A stretch of 13,963 nucleotides of DNA from an uncultured bacterium (GTDB lineage Bacteria; Actinomycetota; Coriobacteriia; Coriobacteriales; Coriobacteriaceae). The position numbers and the translations under genes are program-made. Below are positions 1 through 4,918 of this stretch, piece after piece. Position 1 is the stretch's first letter. Every line of letters starts with the position of its first letter. Below the pieces are notes generated by a model. The model was not told the origin of the DNA. It did no database searches and saw nothing but the letters and a program-made list of their open reading frames with translations. The DNA is taken from the NCBI GenBank assembly GCA_905215445.1, contig CAJMPZ010000055.1, forward strand, positions 1 to 13,963, given 5' to 3'.

Positions 1-186
1 GACGAGAACGGCGGCGAGACCAAGGCCGACCCCGCCTCCCAGACCAAGACCACCGAGCCGGGTGCTCTGGCTTCGACAGGGGAGAGACTGCTGCCGGTTC
101 TTCCGCTGGCAGTTGTCGGATCTGCTTTGACTTCTTTGGGCTTGCTGCTCGAATACAACCGCAAGAAGAGGCGGAACGATAAATAA
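1..186 (+). CDS. C-terminus of a sortase-anchored cell-surface protein (partial, 5' end outside window)
   Basis: Reading frame 1 is open from the first base to a TAA at 184-186, giving the last 61 residues of a larger protein. The visible part is a Thr/Glu/Lys-rich spacer, then the pentapeptide LASTG at residues 23-27, a hydrophobic stretch (about residues 30-50) and a basic tail with the RKKRR cluster. This is the classical tripartite sorting signal of proteins covalently attached to peptidoglycan. The LAxTG form, rather than LPxTG, is the variant associated with class E-type sortases in high-GC Gram-positives. The ectodomain is not visible, so the function (adhesin, pilin, enzyme) cannot be given. 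Transcription would run into the hairpin terminator at 217-257, now part of the adjacent IS end. Confidence 0.8.
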   Translation, partial: DENGGETKADPASQTKTTEPGALASTGERLLPVLPLAVVGSALTSLGLLLEYNRKKRRNDK

Positions 187-210
187 ATAATGGCCAGCCA
201 TGGCTTTAAA

Positions 211-234
211 TGAACTGCCTCCCATTTCTTGGAC
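211..234 (+). repeat. IS left terminal inverted repeat (IRL)
   Basis: It pairs with the reverse complement of 1218-1241: both start TG and share the blocks ACTGC, TCCCA and TCTTGGAC, with four mismatches over 24 bp. The left arm of the terminator hairpin (217-229) lies within it. Confidence 0.85.
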
Positions 235-257
235 ATGAGAAATGGGAGGCTTTCTTT
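217..257 (+). terminator. Intrinsic terminator in the IS left end; its 3' arm contains the orfA Shine-Dalgarno
   Basis: 217-229 and 238-250 are perfect 13-bp complements (GCCTCCCATTTCT against AGAAATGGGAGGC) with an 8-base loop, followed by TTTCTTT (251-257). This would stop transcription arriving from the surface-protein gene. The GGGAGG at 244-249, lying about 8 bases before the orfA ATG, is inside the 3' arm, so any read-through RNA would also have this site paired. RNA starting inside the left repeat would lack the 5' arm and leave it free. Confidence 0.8.
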
Positions 258-477
258 ATGTGCGTTGATTTGAGAGTGAAGTATGATGTCGAGGCCAGGA
301 AGGCGGCCATAGGGCTCTTCGAGCTCGGGCACGGGTATAAATCTGCCGCGATTGCCCTTTCGCTTCCCGTGGAAGCCGTGAGAAGTTGGCAGGAGATATA
401 CCGCGCGTTCGGGAGCGAGGTGCTGCTGCGCATGGACGGAAAGCGGGGCAGGTACACATACGAGCAGAAGGCCGCCG
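258..477 (+). pseudogene. IS3-family OrfA remnant (helix-turn-helix protein), 3' part deleted
   Basis: Starting at ATG 258, behind the GGGAGG at 244-249, the frame encodes about 73 recognisable residues: a first helix-turn-helix (the region reading ALSLPVEAVRSWQEIY) and the opening of a second repeat (RYTYEQK). In IS150-type elements OrfA binds the terminal repeats and normally has two such HTH units over about 100-170 residues. Here the second unit and the C-terminus are gone. From about 471 the sequence is OrfB coding DNA, so the OrfA frame continues only as out-of-frame read-through to 1214. The usual A-rich -1 frameshift window between orfA and orfB is also missing, so an OrfAB fusion could not be made in the standard way. 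Confidence 0.75.
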
Positions 478-1203
478 GTGGCCGCCGAGATCTTCTCGCG
501 CACCGCCAACGGCTGCGGGCACCGGCAGATAGCGATGTGCCTCAGGGCGGAAGAGGGGGCCGTGATAGCCGACAAGACCGTGCTCAAGATGATGCGCGAG
601 ATGGGGATTCGCTGCGGTATCAGACGCGAGACGGCCTACCACGGGTACAACTCGTACAGGGGCGTCGTCGGCAGGACGTTCGAGAACGTGATCGCGAGGG
701 ATTTCGACGCCGGGGCCCCGTGGCGGAAGCTGGGGACGGACGTCACCGAGTTCAAGGTGGCGGGCGGCAAGGCCTACTGGGCCCCGACGCTGGACTTCTG
801 CACCAAGGAGATCGTGGCGAGCGACATATCGACCACGCCCGACATGGCCCAGCAGGCGAGGATGCTCGACGAGCTGCTGTCCAAGATCCCCGAGGGCGCC
901 GCCCCGACCATGCACTCGGACCGGGGCTGGCAGTACCAGCGCGCCTCGTACACATCCAGGCTCGAGGCCGCCGGCATCGTCCAGAGCATGTCCAGGAAGG
1001 CGAACTGCATCGACAATGCCGCCACCGAGCAGCTCTTCAGCCACGTCAAGGACGAGTTCTACCTGGGCCGCGAGTGGACGACGTTCGAGGATTTCAAACG
1101 CGACCTGGAGGAATACGTAGTCCACTGGCGCACGCGCCGGAGGCAGGTAAGATTGAAGGGCCTGACCCCGGAGGAGTTCCGGAATCAGGCCCTCGCGGCC
1201 TAA
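478..1203 (+). CDS. IS3-family transposase OrfB (DDE integrase core), 5'-truncated
   Basis: From GTG 478 the frame gives 241 residues of an rve-type DDE transposase. The acidic triad is visible: Asp in GTDVTEF (about residue 89), Asp in HSDRGWQY (about residue 145) and Glu in NAATEQLFSHVKDE (about residue 181). The C-terminal signature HWRTRRRQVRLKGLTPEEFR is typical of this subgroup. Full OrfB proteins are about 280-300 residues. The missing piece is the N-terminal region before the segment beginning AEIFSRTANGCGHRQI. GTG 478 is simply the first possible start after the deletion joint and has no convincing Shine-Dalgarno, so expression is doubtful. The catalytic core looks intact, but without OrfA the element is probably immobile unless helped in trans. 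Confidence 0.8.
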   Translation: MAAEIFSRTANGCGHRQIAMCLRAEEGAVIADKTVLKMMREMGIRCGIRRETAYHGYNSYRGVVGRTFENVIARDFDAGAPWRKLGTDVTEFKVAGGKAYWAPTLDFCTKEIVASDISTTPDMAQQARMLDELLSKIPEGAAPTMHSDRGWQYQRASYTSRLEAAGIVQSMSRKANCIDNAATEQLFSHVKDEFYLGREWTTFEDFKRDLEEYVVHWRTRRRQVRLKGLTPEEFRNQALAA

Positions 1204-1217
1204 TCGCTATTTAGGGC

Positions 1218-1241
1218 GTCCAAGATTTGGGACGCAGTCCA
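1218..1241 (-). repeat. IS right terminal inverted repeat (IRR)
   Basis: The reverse complement of this segment matches IRL at 20 of 24 positions. It follows the orfB stop codon by 14 bases, the usual arrangement in IS3 elements. A minor 6-bp dyad (GCGTCC/GGACGC, 1216-1235) overlaps it. Confidence 0.85.
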
Positions 1242-1279
1242 TTTTTCGCCCTGGTTTTGCATTCCTGGATAGATAGAAA

Positions 1280-1313
1280 AAGAAACCGCCTCCTCAAAAG
1301 AAAGCGGTTTCTT
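1280..1313 (-). terminator. Intrinsic terminator of rpmB
   Basis: 1280-1289 (AAGAAACCGC) and 1304-1313 (GCGGTTTCTT) are perfect 10-bp complements with a 14-base loop. Read on the minus strand the stem runs into TTTCTAT (1279 downward), so with the CTT of the stem the RNA ends in a U-rich run. It lies downstream of the rpmB stop. Confidence 0.85.
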
Positions 1314-1332
1314 ATAGTTCTACGTGAACGCG

Positions 1333-1376
1333 AGGTCTTTGACCCGGAGAGTCCGAGGTACTTGTTGGTAAGACCT
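1333..1376 (-). other. Structured 3' UTR hairpin of rpmB
   Basis: Just after the rpmB stop the minus-strand RNA can form a stem of AGGTCTT (1376-1370) with AAGACCT (1339-1333). It is extended by ACC/GGT and enclosing a small CGGA-CTC-TCCG hairpin. The role is unknown; it may stabilise the mRNA 3' end. Confidence 0.4.
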
Positions 1377-1379
1377 TAT

Positions 1380-1568
1380 TTAGGAGCGCGCAACCTTGCC
1401 GGACTTGAGGCAGGTGGAGCAAACGTTCATCTTGCGACGGTGACCATCGACGACGACGTAGACGCGCTGGATGTTGGGGCGGAACTTACGGTTGGTGACG
1501 CGGTGAGAGTGGCTGATGGAGCGACCGGCAACGGGGTGCTTACCGCAAACTTCGCAAACTTTGGACAT
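1380..1568 (-). CDS. rpmB: 50S ribosomal protein L28 (bL28)
   Basis: It encodes a 62-residue basic protein starting MSKVCEVCGK, the normal length for bL28, a component of the large ribosomal subunit near the peptidyl-transferase side. Two CxxC pairs (Cys5/Cys8 and Cys50/Cys53) make it the zinc-binding C+ form. The core GRSISHSHRVTNRKFRPN is characteristic. The start at 1568 is chosen because GGAGGG lies 5-6 bases upstream on the minus strand. A longer frame up to 1616 adds 16 residues with no family similarity. The gene is monocistronic: its own terminator lies at 1280-1313, and it is divergent from the pyr operon and convergent with the surface-protein gene. In some bacteria zinc-containing ribosomal proteins have zinc-free paralogs induced under zinc starvation; none is in this window. 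Confidence 0.97.
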   Translation of the reverse strand: MSKVCEVCGKHPVAGRSISHSHRVTNRKFRPNIQRVYVVVDGHRRKMNVCSTCLKSGKVARS

Positions 1569-1622
1569 AACTGACCCTCCTTGGGCGACAAACGAACATG
1601 TCGCGTTAACAAACAAGCCTGA

Positions 1623-1654
1623 ACTATAGCACAGAAGTCGCTCCCTGTGCGCAA
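1623..1654 (-). promoter_or_regulatory. Candidate rpmB promoter
   Basis: On the minus strand TATAGT (1628-1623) resembles a -10 box, and TTGCGC (1654-1649) upstream is a possible -35, though the 20-base spacing is long. A 6-bp dyad GCACAG/CTGTGC (1629-1634, 1645-1650) lies between them. The placement is tentative. Confidence 0.35.
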
Positions 1655-1679
1655 TCTACACAGAGATATTCCTCTTTTG

Positions 1680-1858
1680 GCGATAGTGCTCACGCTACGG
1701 CCCTGGACGTAGATCCGATTTGCGTGCAGCAGAGGGGATTATGCCAGCTCGTGCGTGCGTTTTCAAGCTCGTCCCACAAATATATATAGGTTTATGGAGC
1801 GCCTGCGCCCGTTTACGGATTGCTCTGTATTTATGCTCGCAATTAAGCTCGAGGTTGG
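1680..1858. other. Intergenic spacer between rpmB and the pyr promoter; nothing recognised
   Basis: This forms part of the 451-base gap between the divergent rpmB and pyrR genes. It is locally AT-rich (ATATATATAGG near 1780-1790) but I see no open frame with a ribosome site, no tRNA-like fold and no repeat. Confidence 0.4.
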
Positions 1859-1859
1859 C

Positions 1860-1865
1860 TACACT
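1860..1865 (+). promoter_or_regulatory. Candidate -10 box of the pyr operon promoter
   Basis: TACACT lies just upstream of the structured leader and would start transcription near 1871, so that all the leader hairpins are transcribed. No convincing -35 box is at 16-18 bases; the position is inferred mainly from where the RNA structures begin. Confidence 0.35.
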
Positions 1866-1874
1866 ATCCCTTGA

Positions 1875-1904
1875 CCATTAAAGGGGTACGAGATACCCAC
1901 ATGG
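1875..1904 (+). promoter_or_regulatory. Candidate anti-antiterminator hairpin of the pyr leader
   Basis: GGGTA (1884-1888) pairs with TACCC (1894-1898) around the loop CGAGA. A lower CCA/TGG stem (1875-1877, 1902-1904) is separated by a purine-containing internal loop. It would sequester the 5' arm of the long hairpin at 1891-1946, the job of the PyrR-bound anti-antiterminator in Bacillus pyr operons. The loop is not an exact match to the classical PyrR loop. Confidence 0.5.
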
Positions 1905-1946
1905 AATTACATTGCTGCCAAAGAGCAGCCCTTCCTGTGGGTGTCT
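1891..1946 (+). promoter_or_regulatory. pyr leader antiterminator hairpin
   Basis: 1891-1901 (AGATACCCACA) pairs with 1936-1946 (TGTGGGTGTCT) over 11 bp with one G-U. It continues with GGAA/TTCC (1903-1906, 1932-1935) and an apical GCTGC/GCAGC stem (1914-1918, 1925-1929) closed by the hexaloop CAAAGA. Its 3' arm is also the base of the terminator at 1938-1980, so the two cannot coexist. The hexaloop is one base from the CAGAGA loop of Bacillus PyrR sites, so this hairpin could instead be where PyrR binds. Confidence 0.65.
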
Positions 1947-1980
1947 GGTCCGCTTTAAGCGGTCGGGCATCTATTTTTTT
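1938..1980 (+). terminator. Conditional intrinsic terminator of the pyr leader (attenuator)
   Basis: A stem of about 15-16 pairs, including several G-U and one bulged T (1949), joins 1938-1953 with 1959-1973 around TTTAA and is followed directly by seven T (1974-1980). The strongest part is CCGC/GCGG. It lies 39 bases before the pyrR start, so it would cut off the whole operon. It shares bases 1936-1946 with the antiterminator, giving a two-way switch fed by UMP/UTP level through PyrR. Confidence 0.8.
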
Positions 1981-2019
1981 GACTGTGTCAGCAGTCAAGA
2001 CATGTGAGGAAGGAGATCG

Positions 2020-2604
2020 ATGGGCACGACTTCCCCCAAGGCGGTCATCATGGACGAGACCGCCGTCAACCGAGCGATGACCCGCATCGCGCACGAGATC
2101 CTCGAGCGCAACGAGGGCTGTGAAGACCTCGCTCTGGTCGGTATCGTCACGCGCGGCGACCTTCTGGCAAAGAAGCTCGCCGAGGAGATCAAGGAGATCG
2201 AGGGCGTCGACGTTCCGCTCGGCAGCCTCGACATCAGCTTCTACCGCGATGACTATGCGACCAATTTCGCTCCCGCGATCCACGCTACCAACATTCCCTT
2301 CAGCGTCGACGGCAAGCGCGTTGTGCTGGTGGACGACATCCTGTATACGGGCCGTACTATCCGCGCCGCTCTGGATGCCGTCATGGACCTGGGCCGTCCG
2401 AGCCGCATCGAGCTGGCAGTTCTCGTTGACCGCGGTCACCGTGAGCTCCCCATCTCGCCGGACTTTGTCGGCAAGAACGTTCCCTCGTCGCATGAGGAGA
2501 ACGTGCACCTATATATGAAGGAAGTAGACGGCCGCACCGCTGTCGAGATTAACGACGTCGCGCCGGGTTCCCATGTGGGCTCCGCGCCGCTGGGAGGTGA
2601 GTAG
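2020..2604 (+). CDS. pyrR: Bifunctional pyr operon regulator / uracil phosphoribosyltransferase PyrR
   Basis: It encodes 194 residues of the type I phosphoribosyltransferase fold. The PRPP-binding loop VVLVDDILYTGRT is at residues 101-113, and the family sequence SLDISFYRDDY at about 69-79 and the region LVDRGHRELPI at 135-145 are typical of PyrR. PyrR senses UMP/UTP and binds pyr leader RNA to promote termination. It usually also converts uracil and PRPP to UMP. ATG 2020 has GAAGGAGA about 6 bases upstream. It is first in the operon, straight after the attenuator at 1891-1980, consistent with autoregulation. The C-terminus (after about 183) is slightly extended and Gly-rich. pyrB starts 4 bases after its stop. 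Confidence 0.96.
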   Translation: MGTTSPKAVIMDETAVNRAMTRIAHEILERNEGCEDLALVGIVTRGDLLAKKLAEEIKEIEGVDVPLGSLDISFYRDDYATNFAPAIHATNIPFSVDGKRVVLVDDILYTGRTIRAALDAVMDLGRPSRIELAVLVDRGHRELPISPDFVGKNVPSSHEENVHLYMKEVDGRTAVEINDVAPGSHVGSAPLGGE

Positions 2605-2608
2605 TACC

Positions 2609-3553
2609 GTGGCGTTCAACCATAAGCACCTGATCGACATTACCGAGTACTCCGAAGAGGACATCAAGCTCATCCTCGAGACCGCCAAGGCGTTCTCCGA
2701 GGTCAACGAGCGTGCGATCAAGAAGGTCCCCACGCTCAAGGGCAAGACCATCGTCAACATGTTCAACGAGCCCTCGACGCGCACCCGCAGCTCCTTCGAG
2801 CTCGCCGAGAAGCGCCTTTCGGCCGACAGCCTCAACTTTGGCGGCTCCTCGACTTCCACGGTCAAGGGCGAGAGCCTCGTCGACACCGTCGAGACCCTCA
2901 ACGCCTACAAGATTGATTGCATCGTCGTTCGCGATAAGCACGCCGGTGCTCCCTACATCGTCACGCAGAACTCGCCCGCGAGCGTTATCTGCGCCGGCGA
3001 CGGCAAGCACAACCATCCTACGCAGGCCCTGCTCGACCTGTACACCATCTGGGAGCACAAGGGTGACTTCCACGGTCTGAAGGTCGCTGTCGTCGGCGAT
3101 ATCGCGCACTCCCGTGTCTGCGGCTCGCTGATCCCCGCCCTTAAGATCATGGGCTGCGAGACCTACGCTGTCGCCCCCGGCACGCTGCTGCCGCCGGCGC
3201 CCGAGGTTCTGGGTTGCGACCACGTGACGAGCGACCTCGATTCCGTCCTGCCCGAGCTGGACGTCGTCTACATGCTGCGCGTGCAGCAGGAGCGCCTTGA
3301 GGGCGCTCCGTTCCCCACGATTCGCGAGTATCACAAGCTCTTCGGCCTGACCAAGGACCGCGAGAAGCTCATGAAGCCCGATGCGATCATCTGCCACCCG
3401 GGCCCCATCAACCGCGGCGTCGAGTTCGACTCCTATATGGCCGACCACCCGCAACGCTCCGTCATCCTGGAGCAGGTCTACGCCGGCATCTGCGTGCGTA
3501 TGGCTATCCTGTATCTGCTGCTTGGAGGTGCCGATAATGGCCTTGCTTCTTAA
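2609..3553 (+). CDS. pyrB: Aspartate carbamoyltransferase catalytic subunit
   Basis: The 314-residue product catalyses carbamoyl phosphate + aspartate to N-carbamoylaspartate, the first committed step of pyrimidine synthesis. Visible motifs are the carbamoyl-phosphate loop STRTR (56-60), a lysine in the 80s loop (STSTVKGES, 81-89), HPTQALLD (136-143), the aspartate-domain segment MLRVQQER and the C-terminal HPGPINRG. The length is normal for the catalytic chain. The GTG start at 2609 is chosen because GGGAGGTGAG lies 8-12 bases upstream, within the end of pyrR, and the family N-terminus HLIDITEYS follows. An in-frame ATG at 2573 would overlap pyrR and add unrelated residues. No regulatory PyrI subunit is nearby. 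Confidence 0.96.
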   Translation: MAFNHKHLIDITEYSEEDIKLILETAKAFSEVNERAIKKVPTLKGKTIVNMFNEPSTRTRSSFELAEKRLSADSLNFGGSSTSTVKGESLVDTVETLNAYKIDCIVVRDKHAGAPYIVTQNSPASVICAGDGKHNHPTQALLDLYTIWEHKGDFHGLKVAVVGDIAHSRVCGSLIPALKIMGCETYAVAPGTLLPPAPEVLGCDHVTSDLDSVLPELDVVYMLRVQQERLEGAPFPTIREYHKLFGLTKDREKLMKPDAIICHPGPINRGVEFDSYMADHPQRSVILEQVYAGICVRMAILYLLLGGADNGLAS

Positions 3554-4826
3554 GAATGCCCACGTCGTCGACCCGTCCGTCGAGCTTGACGGTGTCGTTG
3601 ACGTCCTGATTGACGGCGACAAGATCGCCGAGGTCGGCGAGAATCTCGCCGTCGAGGGAGCCGAGGTCCGCGACCTTTCCGGCAAGTACCTCGTCCCCGG
3701 CCTGGTGGATATGCACGTTCACCTTCGCGAGCCCGGCTACGAGGTCAAAGAGGACATCGAGAGCGGCACCCGCGCAGCTGCCAAGGGCGGCTTTACCGGC
3801 GTGTGCTCCATGCCCAACACCGATCCCGTCACCGATAACGGCACCGTCGTGGAGTTCGTCAAGTCCCGCGCTGCCGAGGTCGGTCACTGCCGCGTCTATC
3901 CGTCGGGCGCCATGACCCGCGGTCTTAAGGGCGAGGCTATGTCCGAGATGGGCGATATGGTCGCCCACGGCGCCGTCGCCTTCACCGACGACGGTCGTGG
4001 CGTGCAGGGCGCGGGCATGCTCCGTCGCTGCATGGACTACGGCAAGATGTTCGGCAAGGTCTTTATGAGCCACTGCCAGGACGAGGACCTGGTCGGCCAC
4101 GGCCAGATCAACGAGGGCAAGGTCTCGACCCGTCTGGCTCTCGAGGGCTGGCCGGCTGCCGGCGAGGAGCTCCAGATCGCCCGCGACATCGAGATTGCCA
4201 AGCTGACCGGTGCCAAGCTGCACATCCAGCACATCTCCACCGCCCATGGCCTGGAGATCGTGCGTGCCGGTAAGGCCGCTGGCGTTCAGGTTACCTGCGA
4301 GGCCACCCCGCACCACATGTTCCTGACCGAGAACGACCTGGACGAGACCTACAACACCTCGCTCAAGGTCAATCCGCCGCTGCGTACCGAGGAGGATGCC
4401 GAGGCCATCCGCCAGGGCGTCATCGACGGCACCGTCGACGTTATCGTCACCGATCACGCTCCCCACACCCCGTGGGAGAAGGCCCGCGAGTTCGAGCTTG
4501 CGCCCTTCGGCATGATCGGCCTCGAGACTTCGCTGTCGCTCGTCCTCACCGAGCTGGTCAACACGGGCAAGATGAGCATGGGCCGCATGGTCGAGCTCAT
4601 GGCCATCAAGCCGCGTGAGATCCTGGGCCTCGACCAGGTTCAGGTCAAGGCGGGCTCCGTTGCCGACCTGACCGTGTTCGATCCCACCGCAACCTGGACG
4701 GTCGGCGAGGACGGTTACGAGTCGCGTGCCGAGAACTCCGGTTTTGCCGGCCGCACGCTCACCGGTCGTGCCACCGATGTGTTTGTCGGCGGCAAGCAGA
4801 CGCTCGCCGACGGCTGCATCTGCTAG
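3537..4826 (+). CDS. pyrC: Dihydroorotase (class I)
   Basis: The 429-residue amidohydrolase cyclises carbamoylaspartate to dihydroorotate. The binuclear zinc ligands can be placed: His60 and His62 in DMHVHLREPG, Asp151/152 in FTDDG, His179 in MSHCQDE, His232 in IQHIST and Asp306 in VTDHAPHTPWEK. The HxHLREPG form and the length define the class I enzyme of Gram-positives. The ATG at 3537 has GGAGGTG 6 bases upstream and overlaps the end of pyrB by 17 bases, which implies translational coupling. A longer in-frame reading upstream is pyrB out of frame. The gene is followed by a 92-base gap with two hairpins before pyrK. Confidence 0.97.
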   Translation: MALLLKNAHVVDPSVELDGVVDVLIDGDKIAEVGENLAVEGAEVRDLSGKYLVPGLVDMHVHLREPGYEVKEDIESGTRAAAKGGFTGVCSMPNTDPVTDNGTVVEFVKSRAAEVGHCRVYPSGAMTRGLKGEAMSEMGDMVAHGAVAFTDDGRGVQGAGMLRRCMDYGKMFGKVFMSHCQDEDLVGHGQINEGKVSTRLALEGWPAAGEELQIARDIEIAKLTGAKLHIQHISTAHGLEIVRAGKAAGVQVTCEATPHHMFLTENDLDETYNTSLKVNPPLRTEEDAEAIRQGVIDGTVDVIVTDHAPHTPWEKAREFELAPFGMIGLETSLSLVLTELVNTGKMSMGRMVELMAIKPREILGLDQVQVKAGSVADLTVFDPTATWTVGEDGYESRAENSGFAGRTLTGRATDVFVGGKQTLADGCIC

Positions 4827-4846
4827 CATAGCCTTATCGCTTTTGT

Positions 4847-4880
4847 GCGCGGTGCCCTTGCGGTGCCGCGCTTTCTGTTC
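4847..4880 (+). promoter_or_regulatory. Hairpin in the pyrC-pyrK gap (possible attenuator or processing site)
   Basis: GCGCGGTGCC (4847-4856) pairs with GGTGCCGCGC (4862-4871) over 10 positions with two G-U pairs and the loop CTTGC, followed by TTTCTGTTC. The T-run is broken, so it is at best a weak terminator. A second dyad CCATGC/GCATGG (4888-4893, 4898-4903) lies just before the pyrK ribosome site. Confidence 0.5.
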
Positions 4881-4918
4881 GCCTGAACCATGCAACCGCA
4901 TGGGGGATTGGAGCGTCT

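Larger units (their letters stand above)
211..1241 (+). mobile_element. IS3-family (IS150-group-like) insertion sequence, internally deleted
   Basis: The element is bounded by imperfect 24-bp terminal inverted repeats (211-234 and 1218-1241, 20 of 24 matching) that begin TG and end CA, as in IS3-family ends. Inside are a helix-turn-helix OrfA remnant and a DDE-integrase OrfB. At 1031 bp it is several hundred bases shorter than a usual IS150-type element. The shortage is explained by a deletion joining orfA and orfB near 471-487. The flanking triplets differ (AAA at 208-210, TTT at 1242-1244), so no target duplication is visible. It sits between two convergent genes, the surface-protein gene on the left and rpmB on the right, so the insertion breaks neither. 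It is probably not autonomous but keeps both ends. Confidence 0.85.

Noticed and set aside
258..1214. One long frame through the IS that could be read as a 318-residue fused protein
   Set aside because: After about residue 73 it is out of frame with the recognisable DDE transposase. The later part is Arg/Gly-rich and looks like a shifted reading of GC-rich coding DNA.
1216..1246. Terminator at the IS right end (GCGTCC/GGACGC then ATTTTT)
   Set aside because: The stem is only 6 bp and the T-run begins six bases after it, so the dyad is more simply part of the terminal repeat.
1871..1897. TTGACC with GATACC as a promoter inside the leader
   Set aside because: The spacing is about 15 bases and such a start would leave out the anti-antiterminator hairpin; TACACT at 1860-1865 fits the full structure better.
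1871..2080. Possible leader peptide from TTG 1871 through the pyr attenuator
   Set aside because: It has no Shine-Dalgarno, starts within the likely RNA 5' end and runs into pyrR out of frame. The overlapping hairpins explain the conserved look of this region better than a pyrimidine-sensing peptide does.
2573..2608. Upstream ATG for pyrB
   Set aside because: It overlaps pyrR and precedes the GGGAGGTGAG site; the extra 12 residues are not typical of ATCase.
3504..4901. 465-codon antisense frame opposite pyrC
   Set aside because: It mirrors the strong third-position GC bias of pyrC, has no ribosome site at its start and resembles no family; pyrC itself is certain.
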